5,115 nucleotides of DNA from positions 1 to 5,115 of the forward strand of contig CAJQPD010000096.1 in the NCBI GenBank assembly GCA_905480085.1, written 5' to 3'. This DNA is from an uncultured Acidimicrobiia bacterium. Lineage in GTDB: Bacteria; Actinomycetota; Acidimicrobiia; Spongiisociales; JAENVV01. Of this stretch, positions 1 to 5,115 are shown piece after piece. Under the pieces are notes generated by a model. That model made no database searches. It had not been told where the DNA came from and worked only from the letters and a program-made list of their open reading frames with translations. A program made the position numbers and the translations under genes. Every line of letters starts with the position of its first letter. The first letter of the stretch is position 1.

Positions 1-833
1 CCGAACGGGCCGTCGACATGTACATCGAAGCACTGGGAAATCATCTTCCGCTGTTTACCGGAGCCGGCTCGCTGTCAGACATGGAGGCAGGGTTGGCGTA
101 TCTGCGTGATGCCAGCGACGACGATCAAGCCTTGCTTAATCAGTTGGAAATCTTGGAGCGTGATATCGCCCGGGTTGAAGCGGACCTGGCCGCAGCCCAG
201 GCCTCCCAGAAAGAGGCGAATGTCCAGCTGGAGGCGACCGCTGAAGAGTTGAACCGAACGCTTGAAGCTGCTCAGTCCCAGTACAACGAGATCTACACCG
301 AATGGCAGGCCCAGGAGGCCGCTCGCCTGGCTGCTGAGCAGGAGCGGCTTCGACTCGCCGAGGCCGCTCGGATCGCCGCCGGAGGCGGCAATAGCAGCGG
401 TGGGGGAGCTCCGCCACCCGTGGTCGTGTCAGGCCGCACGTGCCCCGTCCAGGGCGTGGTGGCCTTTTCTGATACCTGGGGAGCCGCCCGGTCGGGTGGC
501 CGCAGTCACAAGGGGGTCGACATGCTGGCGGCCCGAGGTACCGCTGTCGTCGCGATCGAAGCGGGAACCATATCCCGGATGGGCAACGGTGGCATTGGTG
601 GCATCACGATCTGGTTCAAGGGCGACTCGGGGGATGACTTTTATTATGCCCATCTCGACTCGTTCGCTTCAGGAATATCCAAAGGCCAGTATGTTTCGGC
701 GGGTACCAAGGTCGGGGAAGTGGGAACCACCGGTAACGCTCCCGCCAACGTGCCGCACCTTCATTTCGAGTATCACCCAGGCGGTGGGTCGGCCGTGAAC
801 CCGACCCCGCTCGTCCGGTCCCTGTGTGGTTGA
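1..833 (+). CDS. Coiled-coil M23 (LytM) peptidoglycan endopeptidase, 5'-truncated
   Basis: The reading frame is open to the left edge (first full codon at base 3), so the ATG at 18 is probably internal and the N-terminus, including any signal peptide, is missing. Numbering from the Met at 18, residues about 40-120 are a charged Glu/Ala/Gln/Leu-rich coiled coil. A Gly/Ser/Pro linker follows (about 121-139), then an M23 domain (about 140-271). The zinc and catalytic motifs look intact: HKGVD (H164, D168), YAHLD (H212) and HLHFE (H247, H249). This predicts an active zinc endopeptidase that cuts peptidoglycan cross-bridge or stem peptides outside the membrane. Coiled-coil/LytM proteins of this design are commonly cell-division hydrolases or activators, often encoded near ftsEX, but the upstream context is outside the window. 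The only two visible cysteines, C142 and C270, flank the catalytic domain and could form a disulfide. The family call is firm; the division role is inferred. Confidence 0.9.
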   Translation, partial: ERAVDMYIEALGNHLPLFTGAGSLSDMEAGLAYLRDASDDDQALLNQLEILERDIARVEADLAAAQASQKEANVQLEATAEELNRTLEAAQSQYNEIYTEWQAQEAARLAAEQERLRLAEAARIAAGGGNSSGGGAPPPVVVSGRTCPVQGVVAFSDTWGAARSGGRSHKGVDMLAARGTAVVAIEAGTISRMGNGGIGGITIWFKGDSGDDFYYAHLDSFASGISKGQYVSAGTKVGEVGTTGNAPANVPHLHFEYHPGGGSAVNPTPLVRSLCG

Positions 834-897
834 ACCCGGTTCTGACCCATCGTTGAGTCGGTGGCCTGTCGTTGCGCAGCGGCGAACATCCAAAACG

Positions 898-940
898 AGT
901 GAAGGACCGATAACGGAGAATCGGTCCTTCACTGTTTCTT
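898..940 (+). terminator. Rho-independent terminator, possibly bidirectional
   Basis: A perfect 14-bp inverted repeat, AGTGAAGGACCGAT (898-911) and ATCGGTCCTTCACT (920-933), encloses an 8-base loop and is followed by GTTTCTT. It lies 64 bases after the M23 stop codon. Read on the minus strand, the same stem is followed by CGTTTTGG, so it could also stop transcription from the convergent mrp gene, which ends at 1060. The stem is clear; bidirectional action is inferred. Confidence 0.8.
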
Positions 941-968
941 GAGAGCTCCGGAGGGGGAGCATCTCTTT
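941..968 (+). terminator. Second, weaker hairpin with short T tail
   Basis: GAGAGCTCC (941-949) pairs with GGAGC, a bulged A, and TCTC (956-965). This gives 9 bp with one bulge around the loop GGAGGG, followed directly by TTT. It starts immediately after the T tail of the stronger terminator, so it may be a backup terminator. The T tract is short, so function is uncertain. Confidence 0.35.
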
Positions 969-1018
969 CGGATGACTCCCAACCGGTCCCTGTTTCCTTT
1001 GGCACGTTCTCTTCTTAT

Positions 1019-1037
1019 ATCGGCCAGGAGGGCCGGT
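1019..1037 (-). terminator. Weak hairpin downstream of mrp
   Basis: CGGCC (1021-1025) and GGCCG (1031-1035) flank a 5-base loop, extended by one G-T and one A-T pair. On the minus strand it falls 22 bases after the mrp stop and is followed by TATAAG rather than a T tract. It may be a weak terminator or 3'-end stabiliser for the mrp transcript. Apart from the three hairpins, I see nothing gene-like in 834-1059. Confidence 0.25.
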
Positions 1038-1059
1038 TAACTTGGGGGCGGTTTAGAAG

Positions 1060-2205
1060 TTACTCGGAGTGACTAGTTACCGGTAGCGCTTCGAGCAACT
1101 TGGCGATCCGTCCGGTGCAAGTTTCATCCTTGGCGGGCGGCACGATCTCGATGAGTCGGGCGGCCGCTTCTCGAAACGCTCGGCCGGAGGGACTGTCGGG
1201 GGCGTGAACGACAACCGGTAACCCGTTGTCGCCGCCTGCGACCATCTGCGGGTCGATCGGGATCGAACCGATGAGGGGCACATTGAGAACCTCGGCGAGT
1301 TCCGCCCCACCGCCGGATCCGAACAGTTCGTAGATGTCCCCGTGGTCGCACACGAAGTGCGTCATGTTTTCGAGCGCCCCAACCACCGGCATGAATGAGC
1401 GACGGGCCATGTCGGCGACCCGGATGGCGACCTTTTGGGCAGCTTGTTGGGGGGTGGTCACCACGATCATCTCGGCCTGGGGAAGGAGTCTGGTGAGAGC
1501 CATCTGGACGTCACCGGTCCCCGGGGGCATATCGAGGAAGAGGTAGTCGAGTTCACCCCACTCCACTTGTTTGAGGAACTGCTCGAGGGCCTTTGACAGC
1601 ATAAGGCCCCGCCACATGAGGGCCGTCTCCTCGGACTCGACGATGAGTCCGGTCGATACCACTTTGAGCCCGTAGGCTTCCACCGGGACCAGATTCCGTT
1701 CCTCGTTGGCGGTGATTCGTTCCGTGATGTTGAGCATTCGTGGAATCGAGAAACCCCAAATATCGGCGTCAAGCAATCCGACCCGATATCCCATGGCGGC
1801 AGTGGCAAGCGCCAGGTTGGTACTGGCCGATGACTTTCCGACTCCGCCCTTGCCCGAACTCACCGCGATCACCCTGGTCGTCGGCGACAGCTTGGTCGGC
1901 TCAGCTCGCTCCCGGACCCGAAAACGGGCGGTCGACATGAGGTCGGCTCGTTGCTGTTTGGTCATGGCCGTGGTTCGGATATCGACCCGGGTGACACCGG
2001 GCAGGGACCCGACCTTGCGAGTGGTGTCAGATTCGATTTGGTTTCGCATCGGGCATTCGGCGATGGTCAGGGCGAGATCGATCGTGACGACCCCTTCGTC
2101 ACTTACGTGGACGTCCTGGATCATCCCCAGGTCTACGAGGTCGCTTCCCAATTCTGGATCGATGACACCCTTGAGTGTCTCCATGACGTCGGATCTGGTC
2201 GGCAT
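1060..2205 (-). CDS. mrp: Mrp/ApbC-type Fe-S cluster carrier P-loop ATPase with N-terminal MIP18 domain
   Basis: From the ATG at 2205 the product is 381 residues, normal for this family. Residues about 4-80 are a MIP18/DUF59 domain with the DPELGSDLVDLGMI signature (16-29) and a conserved Cys (C51, ECPMR). The NBP35/Mrp ATPase domain follows: a deviant Walker A GKGGVGKS (118-125), DADIWG (146-151), FLDMPPGTGD (223-232) and an FGSGGG segment near 295-300. Such proteins bind a labile Fe-S cluster as dimers and pass it to cytosolic apo-enzymes in an ATP-dependent way. An oddity is that the usual CxxC cluster motif after ENM reads CDHG, so the second Cys is absent. Start choice: TTG at 2259, ATG at 2214 and ATG at 2205 are all in frame. 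The last best matches the domain start and sits 7 bases after a TACTAT -10-like box, which fits leaderless translation. It is divergent from erpA, another Fe-S carrier gene. Confidence 0.92.
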   Translation of the reverse strand: MPTRSDVMETLKGVIDPELGSDLVDLGMIQDVHVSDEGVVTIDLALTIAECPMRNQIESDTTRKVGSLPGVTRVDIRTTAMTKQQRADLMSTARFRVRERAEPTKLSPTTRVIAVSSGKGGVGKSSASTNLALATAAMGYRVGLLDADIWGFSIPRMLNITERITANEERNLVPVEAYGLKVVSTGLIVESEETALMWRGLMLSKALEQFLKQVEWGELDYLFLDMPPGTGDVQMALTRLLPQAEMIVVTTPQQAAQKVAIRVADMARRSFMPVVGALENMTHFVCDHGDIYELFGSGGGAELAEVLNVPLIGSIPIDPQMVAGGDNGLPVVVHAPDSPSGRAFREAAARLIEIVPPAKDETCTGRIAKLLEALPVTSHSE

Positions 2206-2212
2206 GGAGGCC

Positions 2213-2218
2213 ATAGTA
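2213..2218 (-). promoter_or_regulatory. Putative -10 box for leaderless mrp transcript
   Basis: On the minus strand TACTAT (TANNNT consensus) ends 7 bases before the ATG at 2205, so transcription could begin at the A of the start codon. No Shine-Dalgarno sequence precedes this ATG, which agrees with a leaderless mRNA, common in actinobacteria. No good -35 box is visible. A second minus-strand option is TATAGG at 2265-2260, overlapping the erpA -10. Confidence 0.4.
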
Positions 2219-2236
2219 CGCGTTCGCCACAAGTAG

Positions 2237-2267
2237 CTGACCGGTTGAGCTTGCGACAACCTATACT
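2237..2267 (+). promoter_or_regulatory. Putative erpA-ridA promoter
   Basis: TATACT (2262-2267) is a good -10 box. A CTGACC hexamer (2237-2242) resembles the -35 TTGACA, but the spacing is 19 bases, slightly long. A start near 2274 would leave a leader of about 22 bases carrying the ribosome binding site. ACAAC (2256-2260) and GTTGT (2277-2281) form a short dyad around the -10 that could be an operator. It is too short to claim with confidence. Confidence 0.45.
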
Positions 2268-2282
2268 GGTGTTTCAGTTGTT

Positions 2283-2289
2283 GAAGGAG
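2283..2289 (+). promoter_or_regulatory. Ribosome binding site setting the erpA GTG start
   Basis: GAAGGAG lies 6 bases before the GTG at 2296. This strong Shine-Dalgarno match decides the start, although the frame stays open for over 300 bases upstream, antisense to mrp. Confidence 0.8.
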
Positions 2290-2295
2290 TCAAAC

Positions 2296-2658
2296 GTGCA
2301 AGGCCTCACGATTAAGTCGTCCAAGCCAGCTCGAGCTGTGAACCTAACGGAACCTGCCATCGGCAAGCTCGCCGTCCTGCTCGCCGAAGAAGGAGATCCT
2401 GCTTTGGCATTGCGGGTGGCCGTCCGCCCTGGTGGATGCTCAGGCTTCTCGTATGAAATGTTCTTCGATGCCGAGTTGGAACCTGACGACGTCGTCGAAG
2501 ACTTCGGGGCTGGTGTCCGGATCGCCGTTGACTCACAGAGCGTCGAGATGTTGCGTGGATCGACCCTTGATTACAAAGATGGGCTCATGGGTGCCGGCTT
2601 CGCCATGGACAACCCGAACGTCACAAAGAGTTGTGGCTGTGGCAATTCGTTTTCGTGA
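2296..2658 (+). CDS. erpA: A-type Fe-S cluster carrier (HesB/IscA/ErpA family)
   Basis: The 120-residue product is a complete A-type carrier, which takes Fe-S clusters from the assembly scaffold and inserts them into apo-proteins in the cytosol. All three cluster-binding cysteines are present: C48 in PGGCSGFSY, and C113 and C115 in SCGCGNSF. The 64-residue spacing is typical of the family. Motifs such as LALRVAVRPGGCSG, FAMDNPN and the C-terminal GNSF fit actinobacterial ErpA better than NifU or SufU scaffolds. The start is GTG with a strong upstream GAAGGAG. The gene is divergent from mrp, another Fe-S carrier, across about 90 bases. Its TGA stop overlaps the GTG start of the RidA gene (GTGA, 2655-2658), so the two probably share an mRNA. 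The family is certain; the choice of erpA over iscA or sufA is by resemblance. Confidence 0.93.
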   Translation: MQGLTIKSSKPARAVNLTEPAIGKLAVLLAEEGDPALALRVAVRPGGCSGFSYEMFFDAELEPDDVVEDFGAGVRIAVDSQSVEMLRGSTLDYKDGLMGAGFAMDNPNVTKSCGCGNSFS

Positions 2659-3041
2659 GTAAAGAGATCCCCTCTGTACCCAGTGCCCCGGCCGCCATGG
2701 GTCCGTACTCTGCGGTCGTCGAAGCCAACGGCTTCGTGTTTTTTTCCGGTCAGGTCGCTCTCGACCCGCAGACCAGCGAGCGCCTGACGGCTCTTGACGT
2801 CGGCGGCCAAACCCGGCAAGTCATGAACAACATCGTGGCGATTCTTGGCGATCTCGGCCTGACGACCGATGCGATTGTCAAGACGACGATCTTTCTCAAA
2901 GACATCAATGACTATGCGGCTGTCAACGAGGTGTATGGCGCCTACATGGGTGAAACTCCTCCGGCCCGTTCCGCGGTCGAAGTAGCCAACCTGCCCGGCG
3001 GGTTCCTCGTCGAGATCGAATTAATCGCCCTCCGTCCCTGA
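2655..3041 (+). CDS. ridA: RidA/YjgF/UK114 family reactive enamine/imine deaminase
   Basis: Taking GTG at 2655 gives 128 residues, the usual RidA length. The ATG at 2631 would extend back into erpA with a non-conserved MWLWQFVF tail, so it is rejected. RidA hydrolyses 2-aminoacrylate and related enamines/imines released by PLP enzymes such as threonine or serine dehydratases, protecting other PLP enzymes. The residues associated with activity are present: Y18 in GPYS, S31 in FSGQ, R105 in PPARSAVEV and E120 in VEIE. R105 and E120 fall at the same numbers as in E. coli RidA, which supports a catalytic RidA rather than an Arg-less paralogue. The start overlaps the erpA stop (GTGA) and no clear Shine-Dalgarno sequence precedes it, so translation is probably coupled to erpA. 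Substrate range is not decidable from sequence. Confidence 0.92.
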   Translation: MSKEIPSVPSAPAAMGPYSAVVEANGFVFFSGQVALDPQTSERLTALDVGGQTRQVMNNIVAILGDLGLTTDAIVKTTIFLKDINDYAAVNEVYGAYMGETPPARSAVEVANLPGGFLVEIELIALRP

Positions 3042-3058
3042 ATCGACCCCGCGTAGTA

Positions 3059-3100
3059 TCGCCAGGCGACACCGGTGGTCCCAACTTTCCGACCTGGCGA
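3059..3100. terminator. Long-loop dyad between convergent genes
   Basis: TCGCCAGG (3059-3066) and CCTGGCGA (3093-3100) form a perfect 8-bp stem with a 26-base loop that contains the palindrome CACCGGTG (3070-3077). It lies 17 bases after ridA and about 53 bases beyond the stop of the convergent regulator gene. There is no T tract on either strand, so it is at best a non-canonical terminator. A small CGGGT/ACCCG hairpin sits at 3127-3138. Confidence 0.3.
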
Positions 3101-3153
3101 CTCAAGAGGCCATCGCACTGGGTCGACGGGTTCACCCGGATGCTGAGCCGTGA

Positions 3154-3798
3154 TTAGCCGAAGCGATAGCCGACCGAACGCACCGTGGTAATCCAGGCGG
3201 CCCGTTGCTCACCGATCTTTGACCGGAGCCGACGAACGTGAACGTCCACCGTCCGAGCCCCCCCGTAGTACTCATATCCCCACACTTTGGACAGGAGCTG
3301 TTCCCGGCTCCATACCCGGCTGGGGTTTTCAACAAAAAATCTGAGCAGTTCATATTCCATGTACGTCAGGTCGGCCGGCCGGTCAGCGATCATTGCCTGA
3401 TACGTCGCAGTGTTCAGCTCCAAGTCGCGGTAACGGAGTATTTCCTCGGTCGTGAGGGTGGCAGCCAGTCTCCGCACCCGGGCTCGTAGCTCCAGAGGCT
3501 CGGCGGGGAGCACAATGAAGTCGGCCAGGTTCAAGCCTTCGTCCATGATCAGCGCGATCTGGTCCTTTTGAACGGCCAGGATGATCGGAACACCTGTGTC
3601 GTCCTGGAGGTGTCTGGCGTTGCGCAAGCGGCGCAGGGGTTCGTCGCCCAGTTCGATGATTACGAGCGACCAGTTGGCTGCCTCGTCGGTCTTGTCAAGG
3701 TCTTCGGGCGTGAGGAGGATCGGTTCGAGGGCGGCGGATCGTAGGGCGGAAGCCAGCTCAGCGCTGGGGGATACCGGAAAGAGCGCCAGACCGTTCAC
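3154..3798 (-). CDS. GlnR-like orphan OmpR-family regulator with degenerate receiver
   Basis: The product is 214 residues. Residues 1 to about 112 have the length and fold pattern of a receiver but not its phosphorylation residues. No acidic pair follows the first strand (LALFPVSP), the phospho-Asp position is Glu (E49 in VIIEL), the switch Thr/Ser is Ala (A75 in IILAV), and the conserved Lys is lost (VLPAEP, 96-101). Residues about 120-214 are a well-preserved OmpR winged-helix DNA-binding domain: LTYMEYELL, RVWSREQLLSKVWGY, recognition helix RTVDVHVRRLRSKIG and wing TTVRSVGYRF. The combination closely resembles actinobacterial GlnR, the nitrogen regulator that works without phosphorylation. 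It follows glutamine synthetase with a 4-base overlap, GTGA, and starts with GTG at 3798 with no separate promoter visible. A nitrogen-control role is inferred. A generic phosphorylation-independent OmpR regulator remains possible. Confidence 0.88.
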   Translation of the reverse strand: MNGLALFPVSPSAELASALRSAALEPILLTPEDLDKTDEAANWSLVIIELGDEPLRRLRNARHLQDDTGVPIILAVQKDQIALIMDEGLNLADFIVLPAEPLELRARVRRLAATLTTEEILRYRDLELNTATYQAMIADRPADLTYMEYELLRFFVENPSRVWSREQLLSKVWGYEYYGGARTVDVHVRRLRSKIGEQRAAWITTVRSVGYRFG

Positions 3799-5115
3799 AG
3801 GATCGGAAGGTATCGCTCAAGTTCGAAACGGGAAACATGGTGCTGGTATGCATCCCATTCCTTGCGTTTGTTGCGTAAGAACCAGTCAAAGACGTGGTCG
3901 CCGAGGGCCTGATTCATCAATTCAGACTGCTCGAGTTCGTCAAGGGCGTGAGACAACGTTTCGGGCAGACGCCGGATGCCGAGTTGACGTCTCTCACTGG
4001 CGCTCATCTCGAAGACGTTCTTCCCCAACTCGTCTGGAAGTGTGAGGCCGTTGCGTATGCCGTCGAGGCCGGCGGCGAGCAGAACCGAGAAGGTCAGGTA
4101 GGGGTTGGTCGCTGCGTCTGGAGACCGGTATTCGACTCTGGTTGAGGAAGCTTTACCGGCTTTGATCGTGGGGACCCTGACGAGGGCCGATTGGTTGTTG
4201 CGTGCCCAGAATGCGTAGATGGGTGCCTCGAATCCGGCGACCAGGCGCTTGTAGGAGTTGACCCACTGGTTGGTGATGGCTGTCATCGCCGGAGCGTGAT
4301 GGACAAGACCGGCGATGAACGCCTCGGCGGTCTGGCTCAAACCGTTCTCGGAGTCGGCAGAATAAAAGGCGTTCTGGTCGCCCTTGAAGAGCGACATGTG
4401 GGTGTGGAAGCCCGAACCATCATGATCTTCCAGGGGCTTGGGCATAAACGTGGCGTAGATGCCATGGGCCAAGGCAACTTCTTTGACGGTAAGCCGATAT
4501 GACATGACGTTGTCGGCCATAGCCATGGCATCGTCGTACCTGAGGGTGATCTCATGCTGGGACGGGGCCACCTCGTGATGTGACTGTTCGACCGGGATTC
4601 CCAACTTCTCGAGATGTTCGATAGTGGTGCGCCGGTACTCCTGGGCGGTGTCGAGCGGGGTGAGGTCGAAATAGCCGCCGTGGTCGAGGACCTTGGGTTC
4701 AGGACCTGAATCGGCAAAGTAGAAGAACTCCAACTCTGGCGCGACATAGAACGCATAACCCAGCTCGTTGGCTTCCCGGAGGTTCCGGCGCAGTACATTG
4801 CGAGGATCGCCGGCGAATGGAGTGCCGTCGGTGTGATGAATGTCGCAAAAGATCCGGGCGACGCCTTCTGGTTCCCGCCACGGCAAGATCTGGAACGTGG
4901 TCGGATCCGGTTTGGCGATCATGTCGGCTTCGTGAACCCTGGCGTACCCGTCGATCGACGATCCGTCGAAGGTCATTCCCTCGGTAAGAGCCGTTTCGAG
5001 CTCTGCCGGGCTTATGGCCACTGATTTAAGGAACCCCTGTACGTCGGTGAACCACAGGCGGATAAACCGGATGCCGCGTTTGGCGACGGTTTGGAGAACG
5101 TACTCGGCTTGTTTG
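3795..5115 (-). CDS. glnA: Glutamine synthetase type I-alpha, missing only its first few codons
   Basis: It makes glutamine from glutamate, ammonia and ATP as a cytosolic dodecamer. The frame is open to the right edge and 439 residues are visible. The GTG at 5021 is internal, because the upstream codons encode the family's N-terminus (AEYVLQTV, IRFIRLWFTDVQGFLKS). Alignment by eye to B. subtilis GlnA suggests about 3-10 residues are missing. Visible landmarks are FDGSSIDGYARV, the metal-site glutamates in PELEFF (127, 129) and HHEVAPSQHE (181, 188), GSGFHTHMS (H237), NSYKRL (R290) with GFEAP (E296), and RVEYRSPD (E328, R330). There is no I-beta insertion, and the adenylylation tyrosine is Phe (F368 in NVFEM). 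The Arg matching B. subtilis R62 is kept (R59 in YARV), so feedback inhibition by glutamine is likely. It resembles actinobacterial GlnA2. Its stop overlaps the start of the GlnR-like gene. Confidence 0.95.
   Translation of the reverse strand, partial: KQAEYVLQTVAKRGIRFIRLWFTDVQGFLKSVAISPAELETALTEGMTFDGSSIDGYARVHEADMIAKPDPTTFQILPWREPEGVARIFCDIHHTDGTPFAGDPRNVLRRNLREANELGYAFYVAPELEFFYFADSGPEPKVLDHGGYFDLTPLDTAQEYRRTTIEHLEKLGIPVEQSHHEVAPSQHEITLRYDDAMAMADNVMSYRLTVKEVALAHGIYATFMPKPLEDHDGSGFHTHMSLFKGDQNAFYSADSENGLSQTAEAFIAGLVHHAPAMTAITNQWVNSYKRLVAGFEAPIYAFWARNNQSALVRVPTIKAGKASSTRVEYRSPDAATNPYLTFSVLLAAGLDGIRNGLTLPDELGKNVFEMSASERRQLGIRRLPETLSHALDELEQSELMNQALGDHVFDWFLRNKRKEWDAYQHHVSRFELERYLPIL

Noticed and set aside
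616..1005. Minus-strand open frame over the end of the M23 gene and the terminator region
   Set aside because: It crosses a strong terminator hairpin and lies antisense to the zinc-binding motifs. Its composition is typical of a shadow frame.
1706..2236. Long plus-strand open frame opposite mrp
   Set aside because: It is the antisense shadow of a clearly conserved gene. High third-position G/C keeps such frames open, and the product is Arg/Ser-rich and unrecognisable.
2256..2281. ACAAC-N16-GTTGT as a defined operator
   Set aside because: Five-base arms with a wide spacer occur by chance in such a region, and it does not match a SufR, IscR or IdeR site I recognise. It is kept only as a note in the divergent-promoter finding.
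1951..2295. A 115-codon in-frame upstream extension of erpA
   Set aside because: It runs antisense through the conserved mrp gene, has no family similarity, and the GTG at 2296 has a strong Shine-Dalgarno sequence and the right family length.
2739..2745. Run of seven Ts inside ridA as a possible slippage or phase-variation site
   Set aside because: It encodes the conserved FVFFSG strand in frame, and the gene is intact. Seven bases alone are weak evidence for programmed slippage.
3091..3150. tRNA-like look of the GGGTTCACCC segment after ridA
   Set aside because: No acceptor stem, anticodon arm or correct T-loop can be folded around it. It is only a small CGGGT/ACCCG hairpin.
3581..4502. 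Plus-strand open frames opposite the regulator and glnA
   Set aside because: They are antisense to two well-conserved proteins with no recognisable domain or ribosome binding site.
1..5115. Mobile element, CRISPR or defence system
   Set aside because: No direct-repeat array, terminal inverted repeats, transposase, integrase or nuclease motifs were seen. All genes are housekeeping types of similar composition.

Overview
The window looks like chromosomal core DNA from a high-GC actinobacterium. The evidence is the strong G/C bias at third codon positions, frequent GTG starts, an ErpA-type A-type carrier, a GlnA2-like glutamine synthetase and a GlnR-like orphan regulator. A deep-branching group such as Acidimicrobiia would fit, but that placement is inferred from family resemblance only. 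I see no insertion sequence, phage gene, CRISPR array, tRNA or rRNA.

Layout: (1) 1-833 (+) is the 3' part of a secreted-type coiled-coil/M23 (LytM) peptidoglycan endopeptidase gene, cut by the left edge. (2) 834-1059 is a non-coding gap between convergent genes. It holds a perfect 14-bp terminator hairpin and two weaker hairpins. (3) 1060-2205 (-) is an Mrp/ApbC-type Fe-S cluster carrier ATPase with an N-terminal MIP18 (DUF59) domain. (4) A short divergent promoter region, about 2206-2295, separates it from (5) erpA (2296-2658, +), an A-type Fe-S carrier. This overlaps by 4 bases (GTGA) with (6) a RidA/YjgF enamine deaminase gene (2655-3041, +). (7) 3042-3153 is a second convergent gap with a long-loop dyad. 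(8) 3154-3798 (-) is an OmpR-type winged-helix regulator with a degenerate receiver, resembling actinobacterial GlnR. It overlaps by 4 bases (again GTGA) with (9) the upstream glutamine synthetase gene (3795-5115, -), whose first few codons lie beyond the right edge.

Two themes stand out. The centre is an Fe-S maturation cluster, with mrp and erpA divergent from one short control region and a reactive-enamine detoxifying enzyme coupled to erpA. The right side is a nitrogen-assimilation operon: a type I-alpha glutamine synthetase that keeps the feedback-inhibition arginine but has no adenylylation tyrosine, coupled to a regulator that cannot be phosphorylated in the usual way. That glnA-regulator pair is the most interesting point here. 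I do not see clear evidence of an entirely unknown system.
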